From Aporrectodea caliginosa (taxonomy: Eukaryota; Annelida; Clitellata; Crassiclitellata; Lumbricidae): a stretch of 64,000 nt of DNA. The notes under the pieces are model-generated. The model saw only the letters and a list, made by a program, of their open reading frames with translations, searched no databases and was not told the DNA's origin. The DNA lies in NCBI GenBank assembly GCA_020284085.1, contig JACEVL010000004.1, forward strand, positions 1,265,307-1,329,306, written 5' to 3'. Shown one piece after another: positions 1 through 10,858 of the stretch; position 1 is the first letter of the stretch; every line of letters begins with the position of its first letter. Made by a program: the position numbers and the translations under genes.

Positions 1-660
1 CTTTTGGGGCCCTAAGCCAAGGGCCGGGTTAAGACATCCGGGGCCCTTACCGGAAAGCCATGCAAAAAATTTTTCCCCCAGATTTGGAGAAAAACCATGT
101 TTATTAACTTTGAAAAATTTCTGATGACTTTTTTTTGCTTTTCCATCTTTTTTCCAGAAGAAAATTGTCAAATAGGACCTTTGTACCATCTGATTTCTTA
201 TTTCCTGACAGTTGGGGGCCCTCAAAACGTTGTGGGGCCCTAAGCCATGTCAAATAGACAGGTTTGTACCATCTGATTTTATATTTCCTGACAGTTGGGG
301 CCCTCAAAACGTTGTGGGGCCCTAAGCCATGGCTTATTTCGCTTATAGGTTAATCCGGCTCTGGTCTGTCAAAATAGAAGTGTTTACAGCGTTGAGTTAG
401 GCCTAAATACCGGCCAGGTGATTGCCAGAGGTGCAATGGTGGTGGGTTCGCACCATGATGGATAAAATAACTGTAGAGTTTATTCTAGAGTGGTTAGGGA
501 TACAGGCCCAGTGTCACTGAACATGTTTAGACTCTCGTCTTCGCCTGGACTAGTTACCGTTATCCAATACGATTTGCCTAATTTGAGCCCTAGCTTGTAT
601 GTATATATAGGCCCCTATAGCTGTCGGTGGATGACTTTGATCGTGTTTGTGTGTCTCAGG
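1..660. repeat. Left-edge region with an 82-bp tandem duplication
   Basis: Two near-identical copies of an 82-bp segment lie head to tail at 166-247 and 248-329. Each ends in a GGGGCCCTAAGCCA motif. A shorter relative of that motif sits at 3-19, so the array may continue beyond the left edge. No gene is recognisable up to 660; the short ORFs here have no family signature. Confidence 0.7.
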
Positions 661-682
661 CTCTCAGCCGATTATCCTTAGC

Positions 683-721
<39 letters not shown>

Positions 722-1354
722 TATAAATCTCTACCATAGTGTCAACATTCCAGATAGCCGGAATACCAGAATGAGTACCAGCCACTTCGATAGGGGCTAT
801 ACACCTAAATTTTACACAATGCACTACGCGAGTGGATGCAGGGGTTGGAAGGAGGAGGAGGAGGAAGGAGGAAGGAGTTGGACGGACGGTTGTAGACATG
901 GATGGAAGGATGAAGGACGGAGGGAGGCAGGGATGGAGGGACGGACACACGGACGGATGGATGGAGATAGGGAGGGGAGGGACGGAGGGAGGGACGGATG
1001 GTGAGAGGGAGCGAGAGGCAGGGGAGAGGGAGAGGGCTTATGTCAATCACATATTATAACGTGACGACGCATCTCTTAATAGTTTCAAATTATTTTTGAC
1101 CGTCTCAGGACGGGAAAACATCTAGTAAAGACTAGTATATATAATGTATATAATATTATATGCTTACAGAAATGATCGTATCATTTTCGTATGACCTACA
1201 TTTTATGTAGTTCAGTTCAGTAGGAAAGGAAATCCATAGGAAATAGTCCTATTAGCCTACATGCAGAGGGAAAGAGCTTAAGCCAATTCCAGGTTGTTGT
1301 TGCATGTTCTCCACTCCATGTCAACAAAGCAATGAGACTTACGTACCTATAACC

Positions 1355-1432
1355 CAGTTGGCTACGTTGGTTAGAGCGCACGTCCCATGCACTTCAGTCC
1401 GCGCGAATCCTGGTTCGCCTCCCGATGGTATC
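1355..1432 (+). mobile_element. tRNA-like SINE head
   Basis: The stretch resembles a tRNA-derived RNA polymerase III promoter, with an A-box-like GGCTACGTTGGTTAGAGCGC and a degenerate B-box-like GGTTCGCCTCC about 45 bases later. A related copy sits at about 23040-23105 in unit C, so it was probably carried by the segmental duplication. It is a SINE relic and not a functional tRNA: the B-box deviates from GGTTCRANNCC and I see no clean cloverleaf. Confidence 0.45.
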
Positions 1433-1726
1433 TTATTTAAGAGATTTTAATCTCGGGCTAGCACGGTCCGTAGGCCTACACGCGCACCGTATAGCCTACA
1501 TGGCGTAGCGCCATTTCAAAAGGGCAGCGGTGGTGCAGGATCTTATCCATCAATTCATTGAAAAATGAGCAGGGTCGAGGTGGTAAGGTCGCTACATAAA
1601 AACTTGGGCATTTACATATTAATCATTTGATTATCGTTGTAATGATCAACGCCTCCAGCATCGTAGAAACGCATTATAGGAGTGATAGACGCAACTCCAC
1701 CACTGTTTATACTCTTGCAGTGCCAG

Positions 1727-1908
1727 TCCCGGGCCTGGATAAAGTAGGAGGAGGGCGACGGCCGCGACGCTAATGATCTTTGTTATCACACAGTGTCGTC
1801 AAACTGAAACCACTACTATAGGCTAGCTAGTAGTAGTAGTTTCAGTTTAACGACACTGTGTGATAACAAACATCACTATCGTCGCACTCCTTCATCCAGG
1901 CCTGGGGG
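1727..1908. repeat. Foldback (inverted repeat) element
   Basis: Two arms of about 80 bases face each other around a short centre near 1820-1828. The inner 40 bases (GTTATCACACAGTGTCG and flanks) are almost perfectly complementary; the outer part includes GGCCTGGAT and its complement ATCCAGGCC. A third, direct, partial copy of the same family lies at 2031-2110, with further relics at 38240-38310 and 41328-41390, so this looks like two oppositely oriented copies of a dispersed repeat. Confidence 0.7.
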
Positions 1909-2030
1909 CCGACATGACAGTGGCGGAGTTCCTCCCTTTTTTTCTCACACTGCAAAATTCTTGCAAGATTGCACTTTTGCTTACTTCAATATGCAGGCGT
2001 TCCCCCACTTCATGTTTTAGGACTACACTA

Positions 2031-2110
2031 CTGGTGCCAGTCCCAAGCCTGGAGAAAGGAGGAGGGCGACACTAATCATCTTTGCTATGACACAGTGTCG
2101 TTAAAGAGCA
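2031..2110 (+). repeat. Dispersed repeat, GCCAGTCCCAAGCCTGG family
   Basis: It shares the order GCCAGTCC, CCTGG, AAAGGAGGAGGGCGAC, ATCATCTTTGCTATGACA with the arms of the foldback at 1727-1908 and with relics at 38240-38310 and 41328-41390. It is probably the tail of a retroelement; its class cannot be decided from these short pieces. Confidence 0.55.
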
Positions 2111-2219
2111 ACCAAGATACATTTAGGTGGGTGTTCGGTGGTTGTGATAATTTTGTACGAATCCTCTGCCCATAGTCAATCCCCGCCTCGTGACTCGAGT
2201 GCTTACGCGTTGGCTGTAC

Positions 2220-2291
2220 GGCTGATCTGCCACTGACCCAGATAGAACAGACGTTGTCGTCGTCGCGGTCGTCGTTTGATAATCGAAGAGA
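2220..2291 (+). promoter_or_regulatory. Probable noncoding leader exon end of BRI3-like copy 1
   Basis: The sequence around 2220-2330 is conserved in all three units and carries the same splice donor (GAAGA then GTAAGTTG; here after 2291, in B after 15851, in C after 23724). The coding exon downstream begins with 15 noncoding bases after its acceptor, so a spliced 5' leader is needed. Conservation across paralogs at this donor supports a noncoding first exon; its transcription start is not visible to me. Confidence 0.45.
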
Positions 2292-3440
2292 GTAAGTTGC
2301 TGTGTTTTGGGTTTCAGTGTTGGTGGTGGCCATACTGGCGGATTTTGAAACCGTGATCGTTTTCAGTGTCTTAGAAGAGGAGGAGTTTTCTTTCAGTCGA
2401 AGTAAATGAATAAACTGTCGTTTTCTGTGTTTGATTTTTGCGTGTTTTGGTAATGTTCAGATAGCGTTGACAGTCGACGCTAAGGTGATAGGCCTATTGA
2501 TAGGTGGTGCTAAGGTAAATAATATGGGCCAACTTAGGCCTATTCCTTAGGTCTGAAGACCTTATTCCTCAATCACATTACGGTTACACCGTAGTTTACG
2601 GTGCCAAATTATCAGAGGCGGCCTTGGACAGTCTTTGATAATTTTGTGCTATAGATTATAGGCGAGGACAAAATGCTGCCTCTTACTCAAAAATGGCTCC
2701 CTTTTGTCTGTTCACTTTGCCTGTGTTTTGACCTCAGGGGCCTTTCCCAGAGTCTTTTGTTTGTCTAAACAGTTGCCAATGTCACTCTGCTTGTCTGCCT
2801 TTGTAGCCTTCTTGGTCATTAAATAATAGGGATTGTCTCTGTATGCCTTCATCCATGTAGACTGTATACTGAGTGTAGGCTACTCTTCTGCAGGATGAAG
2901 AATCCAGTCTTTAAACTTTAGTAGTCATACCTGAGTAGTAATATGGAGTAGACAACAAAGAATGCGTGCCTCAGCACTATTATGCATTGTGTTTAGACTC
3001 TTGTTGTACCTGGTCTACCTAATGACCTGTTTTACCTGTTCAATTATAGGCGTACTTGTTCAGTAGGCTTACAGCAGATAGGAACATGTATGCAAATTGC
3101 TAGTCTAAGGGATAGAGGTCTATTATGTGGCGTAAATCATGGGGGACAGAGGGGACAGTCCCCCAAAGTTTTGACTTAAACCCTGCTGTCCCACCCAAAA
3201 TCCGGCCCTCGTAGGTACTCTGTCCCCCCCATGGTTATGTATAGATTTTCGCCTCTGGACCGTCTATACATTAATTTTGACACCACATAGCAAAATTGTA
3301 TTTATAGCCCTTTTGGGCAATATGATAGTGGTAGTGATAATGGTAAGGACTGTGGTGATGATTGTCTTGATGACGACTATGATGCTGTTTATGTTTATGT
3401 CTGTTGATTTCTGTGTGCCTATTAGGTTCAGACACCAGTC

Positions 3441-6400
3441 ATGGCAAGTGGTGCACCTCCACCCTATGCTCCATCTGATCCATCCAAAGATCATGGATAC
3501 CCTCCATACGGCGGCCCACAGAACCCAGGTTACCCTCCTCCAGGTGCTGGCTATCCACCACAGGGTGGCTACCCACAACAGGGTGGTTACCCACCACAGG
3601 GTGCTGGCTACCCTCCCGGAGGCTATGCCCATGGGGCACCTCCTCCTGCAGGGTTCACTTACCCACCAGGTCAGCCAGTGATGATGCAACCGCCCCAACA
3701 ACAGCAGCAGCAGCAAGTGATTGTGGTTGGAGTCGGACAAGGCACAGGCAACTGCCCAGTCTGCAGGGTAAGACACATCATTTCTCATCTTTCATTATGC
3801 CTGACATTTGTGTATCACGTGTCTGGGACTCTGAGTGCATCTTTGTGTCTCTGTTCTTCTTGTGTACTGATGTGGTTTAAAAACATGAGTCATATTAGAG
3901 CAGGGTTGTCAAAGCATTTCAGGCCCGCTGATGATGTTTTTCTGGGAAAGACGGGCCATTTCTGAGAAATGGCGTGCCCACTATGTTTTCTGGCCTGCGG
4001 AGCCTTGCCTAAAGACTACACAGTTTGAGAATAAAAGTTTAGATTTTTCATTTTTAAGGCCTATAGTGAGTTTTATGTGATGTTCGTGACTGGTAATGAA
4101 AATCAAAATTAAGATTTTAAAGCCTAATTGGACTGTTTGTAGGCTAAGAATGCACCATTTAAGATATAGTTTTGCCAAAATATTTCTGGGGACGGGTTCA
4201 CCAAGCCCTCCCATATCCCTGCCCCAGTTTGCTCAGGTGACTTCGGCACCTTGGCCTGCTACTTGCTGGAAAATATTGCCACTGGCCCACCATTAAAAAA
4301 GTTTGACACCCCTGTATTAAAGTATGCTGAGCACTCGTCACAGTTTGTCTTGGCTTCTCCAGCAGGTTATGATTCAAGTAAGTAAGTTAGTAAGTATATC
4401 CTTGTTTTATTTCGAGTATGGTTTCAGCTGAAACAGCCATCAGTTAATGTTTCATGCATTGTAGAAGTCATTAGATTAGATTAGATGCCAAATATTGATT
4501 ATTTTTTATCAGAATAATTATTAGTTACCTAGGTGTTATGTCTTAGAGGAAGACAACCTCTGAGTTCACAGTTATAGTTGCTACTCTTCATCTCTACAGC
4601 ATTATCCTTTACTCTATGCCAGCTTTATACAAAGCTAAGTGTTACATATGTGACCTTCTTCGATGAGATCATCTACTGCAGCCGCTTTTTCTCCATATGT
4701 CACGAGTTTTTTTAGGATTATACTTTAATGTTGTTCTGTCTTGTTGCGGCTTAGACATGCGTTTTCGTTTTGTCATTTAAATTTTTTTTAAATTCACTCT
4801 AAGGGAAACTGACTAACCAGACATCTGTTACAGTCGTTGCTGTTAAAATCTCTTATGAGTGAAACCTATCGTTGAACTGGTAATTCCTCGGGCAGAAACT
4901 GAGACGTTAACAAAATAGCAACCAGACATGTGGTCATGGGGCGTGGCTCATAAATCTAACTTTCATGTGGTTTTCAACTATGTTGGCCTTTCAGTTTTAG
5001 GGCCAAGGAGCTGTAGTCCGCACTTCCTTGCAGTAAGCTCTAATCAGTCCACCTTCAATGTCCTTCATATATATCACAGATATGCAATGAAATTTTGTAT
5101 TTGGTTTTTTCCTTCAAGCTTTTCAATTTGTCAAAGGCACGTGATCATGTGATCATAGTTATGAAATGGAACATTATGATGTTGGTGGGATAAATCTTCT
5201 TTGTTTTCATGAATGATGATGTAACAGGATGCAGTTTATCACATTTGATAGATATACGGTAATCTGTCTCGGCAGTAACTGTTAAATGTGGGGTTCCGCT
5301 TAGCCCAATATATGTATTAGCTGTTTGTTTTTAATCAGTGTCAGTAACTGTGTCAGTATAAGTCAGTAAATAGAATTTCTAACATGATCATCCTATTTAT
5401 CATATTTGCGAAGACTTCCAGTGTTACTGTCACTTTCAGCACTTTTATGAGGTAAAACTGAGAACTTCATGTAACATGCTTTGATATAAGACAAATTCTG
5501 AAATAACACATTAAGGACTCGGATCCCAAATTGCTAAAAAACATTTAAGGCAGCTCATTGTAGTATTTTTCTGGTATGGTACTAGGTACTATGTCAGGTG
5601 TCTTGATACATGCATTCATACCGATAATTCCACAAGTGTTCTTCATGAAATAATAGATCACAATTTTTAAATTTTCCAACAAGTTTCAAAGTTGACAAAT
5701 TATCATTTAATTAGAATAATACTGGTTTTAGGTTGTTCTGATTCCATTAGAAACCAATTTACAGCTGGAGCTTATTGTTCACAGGCTTGAAGAGCTGTGG
5801 CATCGAACTGTAGCATGGCAGACTGACAGTGTTTTAAACTGTTTTACTAAGTAGCATACCACGTGTAAACTATGATGGCAAAGAGTTGCGGACTCTATGG
5901 GCCTCCAACTGCAGGGGGCCCAGGCTGAAATTGACAAACCGACCTCTCACTCAGAGCCTGATAAAGTACAAATAGTGGCAAGCTCAAGGGGCCCATTTCA
6001 GTAATCTGCAGGAGGACCCAAATTTGAAGTTATACCACTGGTGCTACTTGATGGGCATGAAAGCCCAGTTTCTACACTAACTTCCTAGTGTGAATCTTTT
6101 CTTCATGTACGTCTCTTGTACAATGGCATATGAGTTCAGCACCCCTGGAATCTGTCTAGCTGTCTTTTTATTCCCTTGTGGACTCCTATGCTGCTTATTG
6201 ATGCAATAGACATAGAGCCAGAGTTGCTTAAGTAAGTAAGTAAGTAAGTATATCCTTTATTATACCAATTGCTAACCGCATTTTGGTTTACAAGAGAATC
6301 ACATTTATGTGTTGGGCTAACCTAACATGTCATAAAAGTTTTGGTGTGCTATCTATCCTCGGCATTAAACGCATGCGCAAATCATCCGCAATATAAATGT

Positions 6401-6719
6401 TTTACGTGCCAGAGTGTCCGCTTAATGATACCTGACAGATGATGCACTAGATGTGGAACCAGGGCCAAGAGCCCCACATTGCAGGGCACTCCCTGACTAC
6501 CATAAGAGCCCGGTTTTCGTGCCTCTTCTCGTTGTCTTAAGACGTTTCTGTTTTCCTCGTGTGAATCGTTTGGTAATACTTCTCTTGTAGAATGGCAACA
6601 TTGTGGAAGAGTTCAGTTGCTGTGGAATCTGCCTAGGCATCTTCTTCTTCCCTATTGGACTCATCTGCTGCCTATTGATGCGTGACAGACGATGCACTAG
6701 ATGCGGAGCCAGGATCTAG
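3441..6719 (+). CDS. BRI3-like: BRI3-like small membrane protein, copy 1
   Basis: Two coding exons, 3441-3767 and 6591-6719, joined in phase 0 (AGG then GTAAGA; acceptor CTCTTGTAG), give 151 residues. An acceptor at 3424-3425 leaves 15 noncoding bases before the ATG. The N-terminal 100 residues are proline/glycine/tyrosine-rich, with a PPPY (PPxY) motif near residue 8, GYPPQG repeats and a run of seven glutamines. The C-terminal 50 residues carry the BRI3 signature: CPVCR at the exon boundary, a hydrophobic segment with LGIFFFPIGLICC, then RRCTRCGA. The same order (CPVCR, LGIF, PFGFICC, RRCPNCGA) defines human brain protein I3 (125 aa), a small lysosomal/endosomal membrane protein. A conserved AATAAA at 7714-7719 could be the poly(A) signal. 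The 2.8-kb intron holds a hAT MITE and relics of the terminal exon. Function in this animal is inferred from family membership only. Confidence 0.85.
3901..4314. mobile_element. hAT-type MITE in the intron of BRI3-like copy 1
   Basis: The ends are imperfect terminal inverted repeats of the CAGGGGTGTCAAA type (left CAGGGTTGTCAAA at 3901, right complement ending at 4314). They are flanked by an 8-bp target duplication, TATTAGAG (3893-3900) and TATTAAAG (4315-4322), with one mismatch. Length 414 bp and no coding capacity fit a non-autonomous hAT element. Copies lacking the right end persist at 17145-17375 and 26675-26905 in the introns of copies 2 and 3, so the insertion predates the triplication. 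Confidence 0.85.
6119..6217 (+). pseudogene. Dead duplicate of the BRI3-like terminal exon
   Basis: This stretch aligns along its whole length with the genuine last exon at 6591-6719: AATGGCA, GAGTTCAG, GGAATCTG, TTCCC.TTGGACTC and CTGCTTATTGATGC are all recognisable in order. The acceptor AG has become AC, small deletions shift the frame and a stop appears, so it cannot encode the family C-terminus. It indicates that the terminal exon was once duplicated inside the intron. Confidence 0.75.
6429..6463 (+). pseudogene. Second fragment of the BRI3-like terminal exon
   Basis: About 33 bases (CTGACAGATGATGCACTAGA and the GTGGAACCAGG that follows) match the last third of the true terminal exon (6690-6714). 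It sits 210 bases after the first relic and 130 bases before the functional exon, so three exon-derived pieces lie in a row. It contains no splice site or usable frame. Confidence 0.65.
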
Positions 6720-8624
6720 AGTGGTGGCAGCAAACCTGCCTCCTCATTCATCATCATAATCATCATCATCATCACCGATGCCAACTGCCGATCAGAAGGG
6801 GTTCAGAGCATCTTTCATTTAAATACGGATCTGTATATTTCTATTTCTAGTATGTGATTGATTTTATGTACTGGTAAATCATTTTATATTTCAGAGAATA
6901 TTTTTTTAAATTTATTACTATTATGTCTATACAATCACTTTTATGCAATTTGATAGGTTTTAACAATTACATAATTTGAGTTTCATAAAGTGTATGTTGG
7001 GGTCAAATTAAATGCCAGTTGAAAGATGACAGTTTTAATGGTTAGAATCGTGGGAGGGGAAATTGATTGTTTTCTCAACAACTGGCATCAACAGCAAAGT
7101 TAGTGAACAGATAAAGTTTGTAGGTTCGTTTTTTGGAAATATCAGAATGGAAGTGATAGGTGAATGTTGCAGGAGTTCAGGCAATATCATTGATGCATAG
7201 GTTATTTTAAAAAAAATTTATGGCATTTTATGGACCTGTACATATTAACCTGTATGTTGGAGCAAAATGTTAACTATCATGAGAAACAGCGAGCGTTGTA
7301 AATCGTGAATGATTCATTTGATTACTGTGGTTGTTTTAGTGTAGCTATTCTTGGCAATTGACTTGTGTGCAAAGTTCACTTGTGTAAAGTGTTGCCTTTC
7401 CAAGGGATTTGAAAGTTTTAGCCTTAATGTTAGTGTTTTTATTCTTTATAATCAATTTCCAAATAGACAGATCTGATGTTGAGATCTGACTATATTTTTT
7501 AAATGTCTTCTGTTTATATTTCTGTTTCGTCTGATTCGCTGAACATTAACCCGTCCAAATGCAATACCAGGAAACAGATTGTTACTAATTGTTGCACAAT
7601 ATCCAATTAGTAAAGGTGCTTGCCCTAAACATGGAGTAGCCTATGTGCAGCGTCCTTTAATCACAATTGCTCAGCATGATAGGTCAATGCTTTGCTATTA
7701 TATAGTTGAGCATAATAAATAGAGTGCTAGTAATTGCCAGGCAACAAACTATTATGACAGATCTGTTAGTTGTTGGATCAAACTGTTGGAAATTTCTCAT
7801 AGTGAGTGTTTTCCTCGTTAGATGACTTGCCACACTATTGTACGGAGTTTATAGATCTTCTTTGTTGTTCGAAAAAATGGGTTTGAGTGTAGTTGTAACC
7901 TTTGGCACGGTATTCGGGTACAGGTTTTTATGTTTGTATGTGCATAAATTTGAAGGTTTCATGTTCTGAGATATGATGAATCATTGCAGCTGCTGGAATA
8001 CATGTAGCTAAAGTCATGGATGACTTTTAGGTCATGCTTTCTACATGCTTGACTGCCTTTTCGACATAATGCTTGATAATAACATTTCTTGTATACCTGG
8101 TTTCTTTTTATAGCTATCAGTGCATAGCAAGTGAGGATTATACAAGTTGCACAATGCACATATAATCGCAATGGGTCTGTGTGTGTGTTTGTAAGGCAGG
8201 TCTATTGATCTGTTGTTGAACCACTTATCTTTACTTCTTAGTTGACTTGATTGCAACTGAAGATGTTTATTACTGATCACTCGAATTAAAAATATGTTGT
8301 TAATTGTGCTGGCATATCTTCAGATCTGTTTAAAAATGTGTATGAAGCTGTTATTATTAAGTCACAGTGTCACAGATCTATTTCTTATGCGTATAAATTG
8401 ACAATTCCACTCGTAAAATACATGTAGTTGCTGAATACTATAATATACATCCAGTATCATTTGTTTTAGTTTGATTAAATTTTGTTTGTTTTTACATACA
8501 TGACCTTGTTTTCCTTGGTTTTCGTCTGATGTAGTGGGTCAGTTTAAGCTAAATGTATATATATATATATATATACACACACACATACATGACACGTATA
8601 CCAAACATCTTTATCTTTATTGGA

Positions 8625-8765
8625 CTCTACAGCTGGCTTGCCTCCTCCCTTCTTCAATCAATCAATCAATCAATCAATGAAACTTGATATAGCGCCCCCT
8701 TCAAGATATCTACTCAGAGGCGCTCTTTACCCCTATGGAGTCCGTATTCAAAGAATTTTGACCCA
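8625..8765 (-). mobile_element. LINE 3' end with (ATTG)n tail
   Basis: An AATC/ATTG tetranucleotide run at 8635-8660 abuts the motif ATATAGCGCC, CTTCAAG, CTACTCAGAGGCGCTC. This motif recurs at 25331, 60150, 58665 and 62880, always next to a short repeat, and marks the 3' end of a CR1/L2-like LINE family read on the minus strand. TA and CA microsatellites at 8557-8586 lie just upstream and mark the end of unit A. Confidence 0.6.
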
Positions 8766-8769
8766 TCTT

Positions 8770-10240
8770 GGAATCGGACCTGCGTCGTTTTCTAACATCG
8801 TCTAATTTAAAATCTAACCTTGATCCCAGCATTCCTCAGAACTGCCGCCCTATTTCTAATCTCTCCTTTCTCTCTAAGACACTGGAGCATCTTGTCTCTG
8901 CAGCTTCTTCCCTATCTTGAACAGTCGGATCTTCCTCTGTCCAGGCAGTCTGGTTTTAGAGCTTATCACTCTACTGAAACTGCTCTCATCTCTTCTTTGT
9001 GATATCTACTCTGCAATTGATAAATTCCATGTCACTCTCTTGGCTCTCTGATGCTTCTTCAGCTTTTGACATGGTAGATCATGACATTCTCTTAAGACGT
9101 CTTGAAATCTGCTTTGGTCTCAGTGGACCTCCTCTACACTGGTGTCGTTCCTATCTCACTGATCGCTTTCAAATGGTCATTCCTGGTGACTCTCGCACCC
9201 TATGAGTACCTGTTAAATTTGGGGTTCCTCAGGGCTCTGTGCTGGGCCCACTACTATACATTTTGTTTATACTGCTGATATTCCTCTTCTTTTTGCGAAA
9301 CACTCTGCCTCAGGTCAGCTCTTTGCTGATGATGTTCAAGCCTTCGTCCATGGTCCTCCTGTCCATCCTTTCTCAATTCATTGAGTCTCTCTCCTCTGAC
9401 CTTCATTGCTGGATGTCATCCAACCGCCTTTCTCTCAATTCTGCTAAGACTCCGTTGATCTGGTTCGGTACCGCTCTTAAATTAGACTTTACTATTCATG
9501 TTCAGTGGTTCCCCGTGTTCACTTTCTGCACTGCTGTTTGTGACTTGGGTGTTACTCTTAATAGTACTCTCTCATTTGCTGACCACATCTCTAACCTTTC
9601 TCGGTCTAGCTTCTATCATCCGAGACGTCTTCGAGCGATTAGGCGATCTGTTTCCTCCTCTATTTTTACTACTATGGTTCATGCATTCGTTTGTAAACGT
9701 ATTGACTACTGTTATTCTTTACTTGCTGTTCTTCCGAAAAGTCGGATGTCTCCACTGAAATCAGTGCTTAATGCAGCTGCCAGCTTGCATTAATTAATTG
9801 GTTCTTCCTCGCTTCTCTCACATTTCGACCTTCATGACTGAGCATTTACATTGGCTTCCTCTCATTGCCCGAATTCGGTGTAAAATTCTCTTTCTTACAT
9901 TCTGGGTGCTCTTAGGTCTGGCCCCGCCATCTTTGTGATTCAATTCGCAGACCCCTTTCGGCTGCCTCTGGTCGCTCACTCTGCTCTTTAGGCCGACATG
10001 ACCTCGTACCTCGGTCGCGGACTGCTACTGCCCAGCATCGCGCCTATGCATCTGTTGGTCCTATGCTCTGGAATGACCTTCCCTCTACGATTCGATCTAC
10101 GATCTTAACTGGGGGTATTTCGGCCTCTTCTCGTCGTCTTAAGACGTTTCTCTTTTTTGCAGAGTTCTTCGCACTGGGATCGCCTCTGATTAGGTATTAC
10201 TGAGAGAGGCGCTTTATAAATTCCTAAATACAATATGATA
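8770..10240 (+). mobile_element. Degenerate CR1/L2-like LINE, reverse transcriptase part
   Basis: A 5'-truncated non-LTR retrotransposon broken by frameshifts and stops. Reverse transcriptase blocks appear in order but in different frames: CRPISNLSF near 8850, SAAFDMVDHDILLRRLE near 9060-9110, GVPQGSVLGPLLYILF near 9222-9270 and FADDVQ near 9321-9339. These match the Jockey-superfamily CR1/L2 type. The 3' end with GAGGCGCTTTATAA is at about 10205-10225, followed by an ATACAAT tail. No intact ORF remains, so it cannot be autonomous. Confidence 0.85.
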
Positions 10241-10492
10241 CAATATGCATATACATGTCATGTGTACGAGTTACAACAGATGCTGGTTGTTTAATACAGA
10301 TAATATACGTATTATTTACCGTTGCCATGGACTGGAGTGAGCGTACACTGCTGGTGATCGATTTTTTGGCACTGATTAGCTTAGTGTAGGCTACATAGGA
10401 GCATTGATGGCGACCGGTGTTCCTATGCTCCTCCCTCTGGACGAACTCTTAGCCATGATTGGCCAATATGGCACTCAGCATCGCCAACGCAT

Positions 10493-10493
<1 letters not shown>

Positions 10494-10577
<84 letters not shown>
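10494..10577. repeat. (CA)n microsatellite
   Basis: About 42 uninterrupted CA dinucleotides. The apparent ORFs across it on both strands are products of the repeat. Confidence 0.97.
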
Positions 10578-10578
<1 letters not shown>

Positions 10579-10858
10579 CCAAGTACATTTATTGTCAGTA
10601 ATGAGGCATTCATGGCATTTGCACAGAAATGACTAGTGATTCGGAGCAGAGGTTGCAGAATAATATCATTTGCTCCATGGATATTAGAAACATACACTAC
10701 TCGGTCTGATATACCTTGACTTCTCTGCCATCTTTCATACAGTTTATCACGCTGTACTAATTTACCACCTTGAACACAGGTTTAGGTTTGCAGTTTGAGG
10801 TTTTAGCTCAGAGTTACTTTCTCTGAGGTGCTCTGGCTCTGAGTTTCTTTGGCAGTAA

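Larger units (their letters stand above)
680..8560 (+). repeat. Duplicated segment, unit A (BRI3-like copy 1)
   Basis: First of three direct segmental copies. Parts of 680-1700 match 22655-23330 in unit C. The leader region 2100-2480 matches 15690-16010 (B) and 23490-23960 (C). The intron stretch 2745-3110 matches C at 25200-26070 on either side of a LINE. The region 6720-8540 after the gene matches 18096-20790 (B) and 27133-30130 (C). Unit A is the most divergent copy and lacks the MITE present in B and C after the gene. A purine-rich imperfect repeat with GGAGGGACGGAC-like units fills about 840-1035, and a TA microsatellite lies near 690-715. Confidence 0.8.

Noticed and set aside
3264..3788. 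Minus-strand ORF opposite BRI3-like exon 1
   Set aside because: Tryptophan-rich shadow of the proline/glycine-rich plus-strand exon; the same shadow appears at copies 2 and 3.
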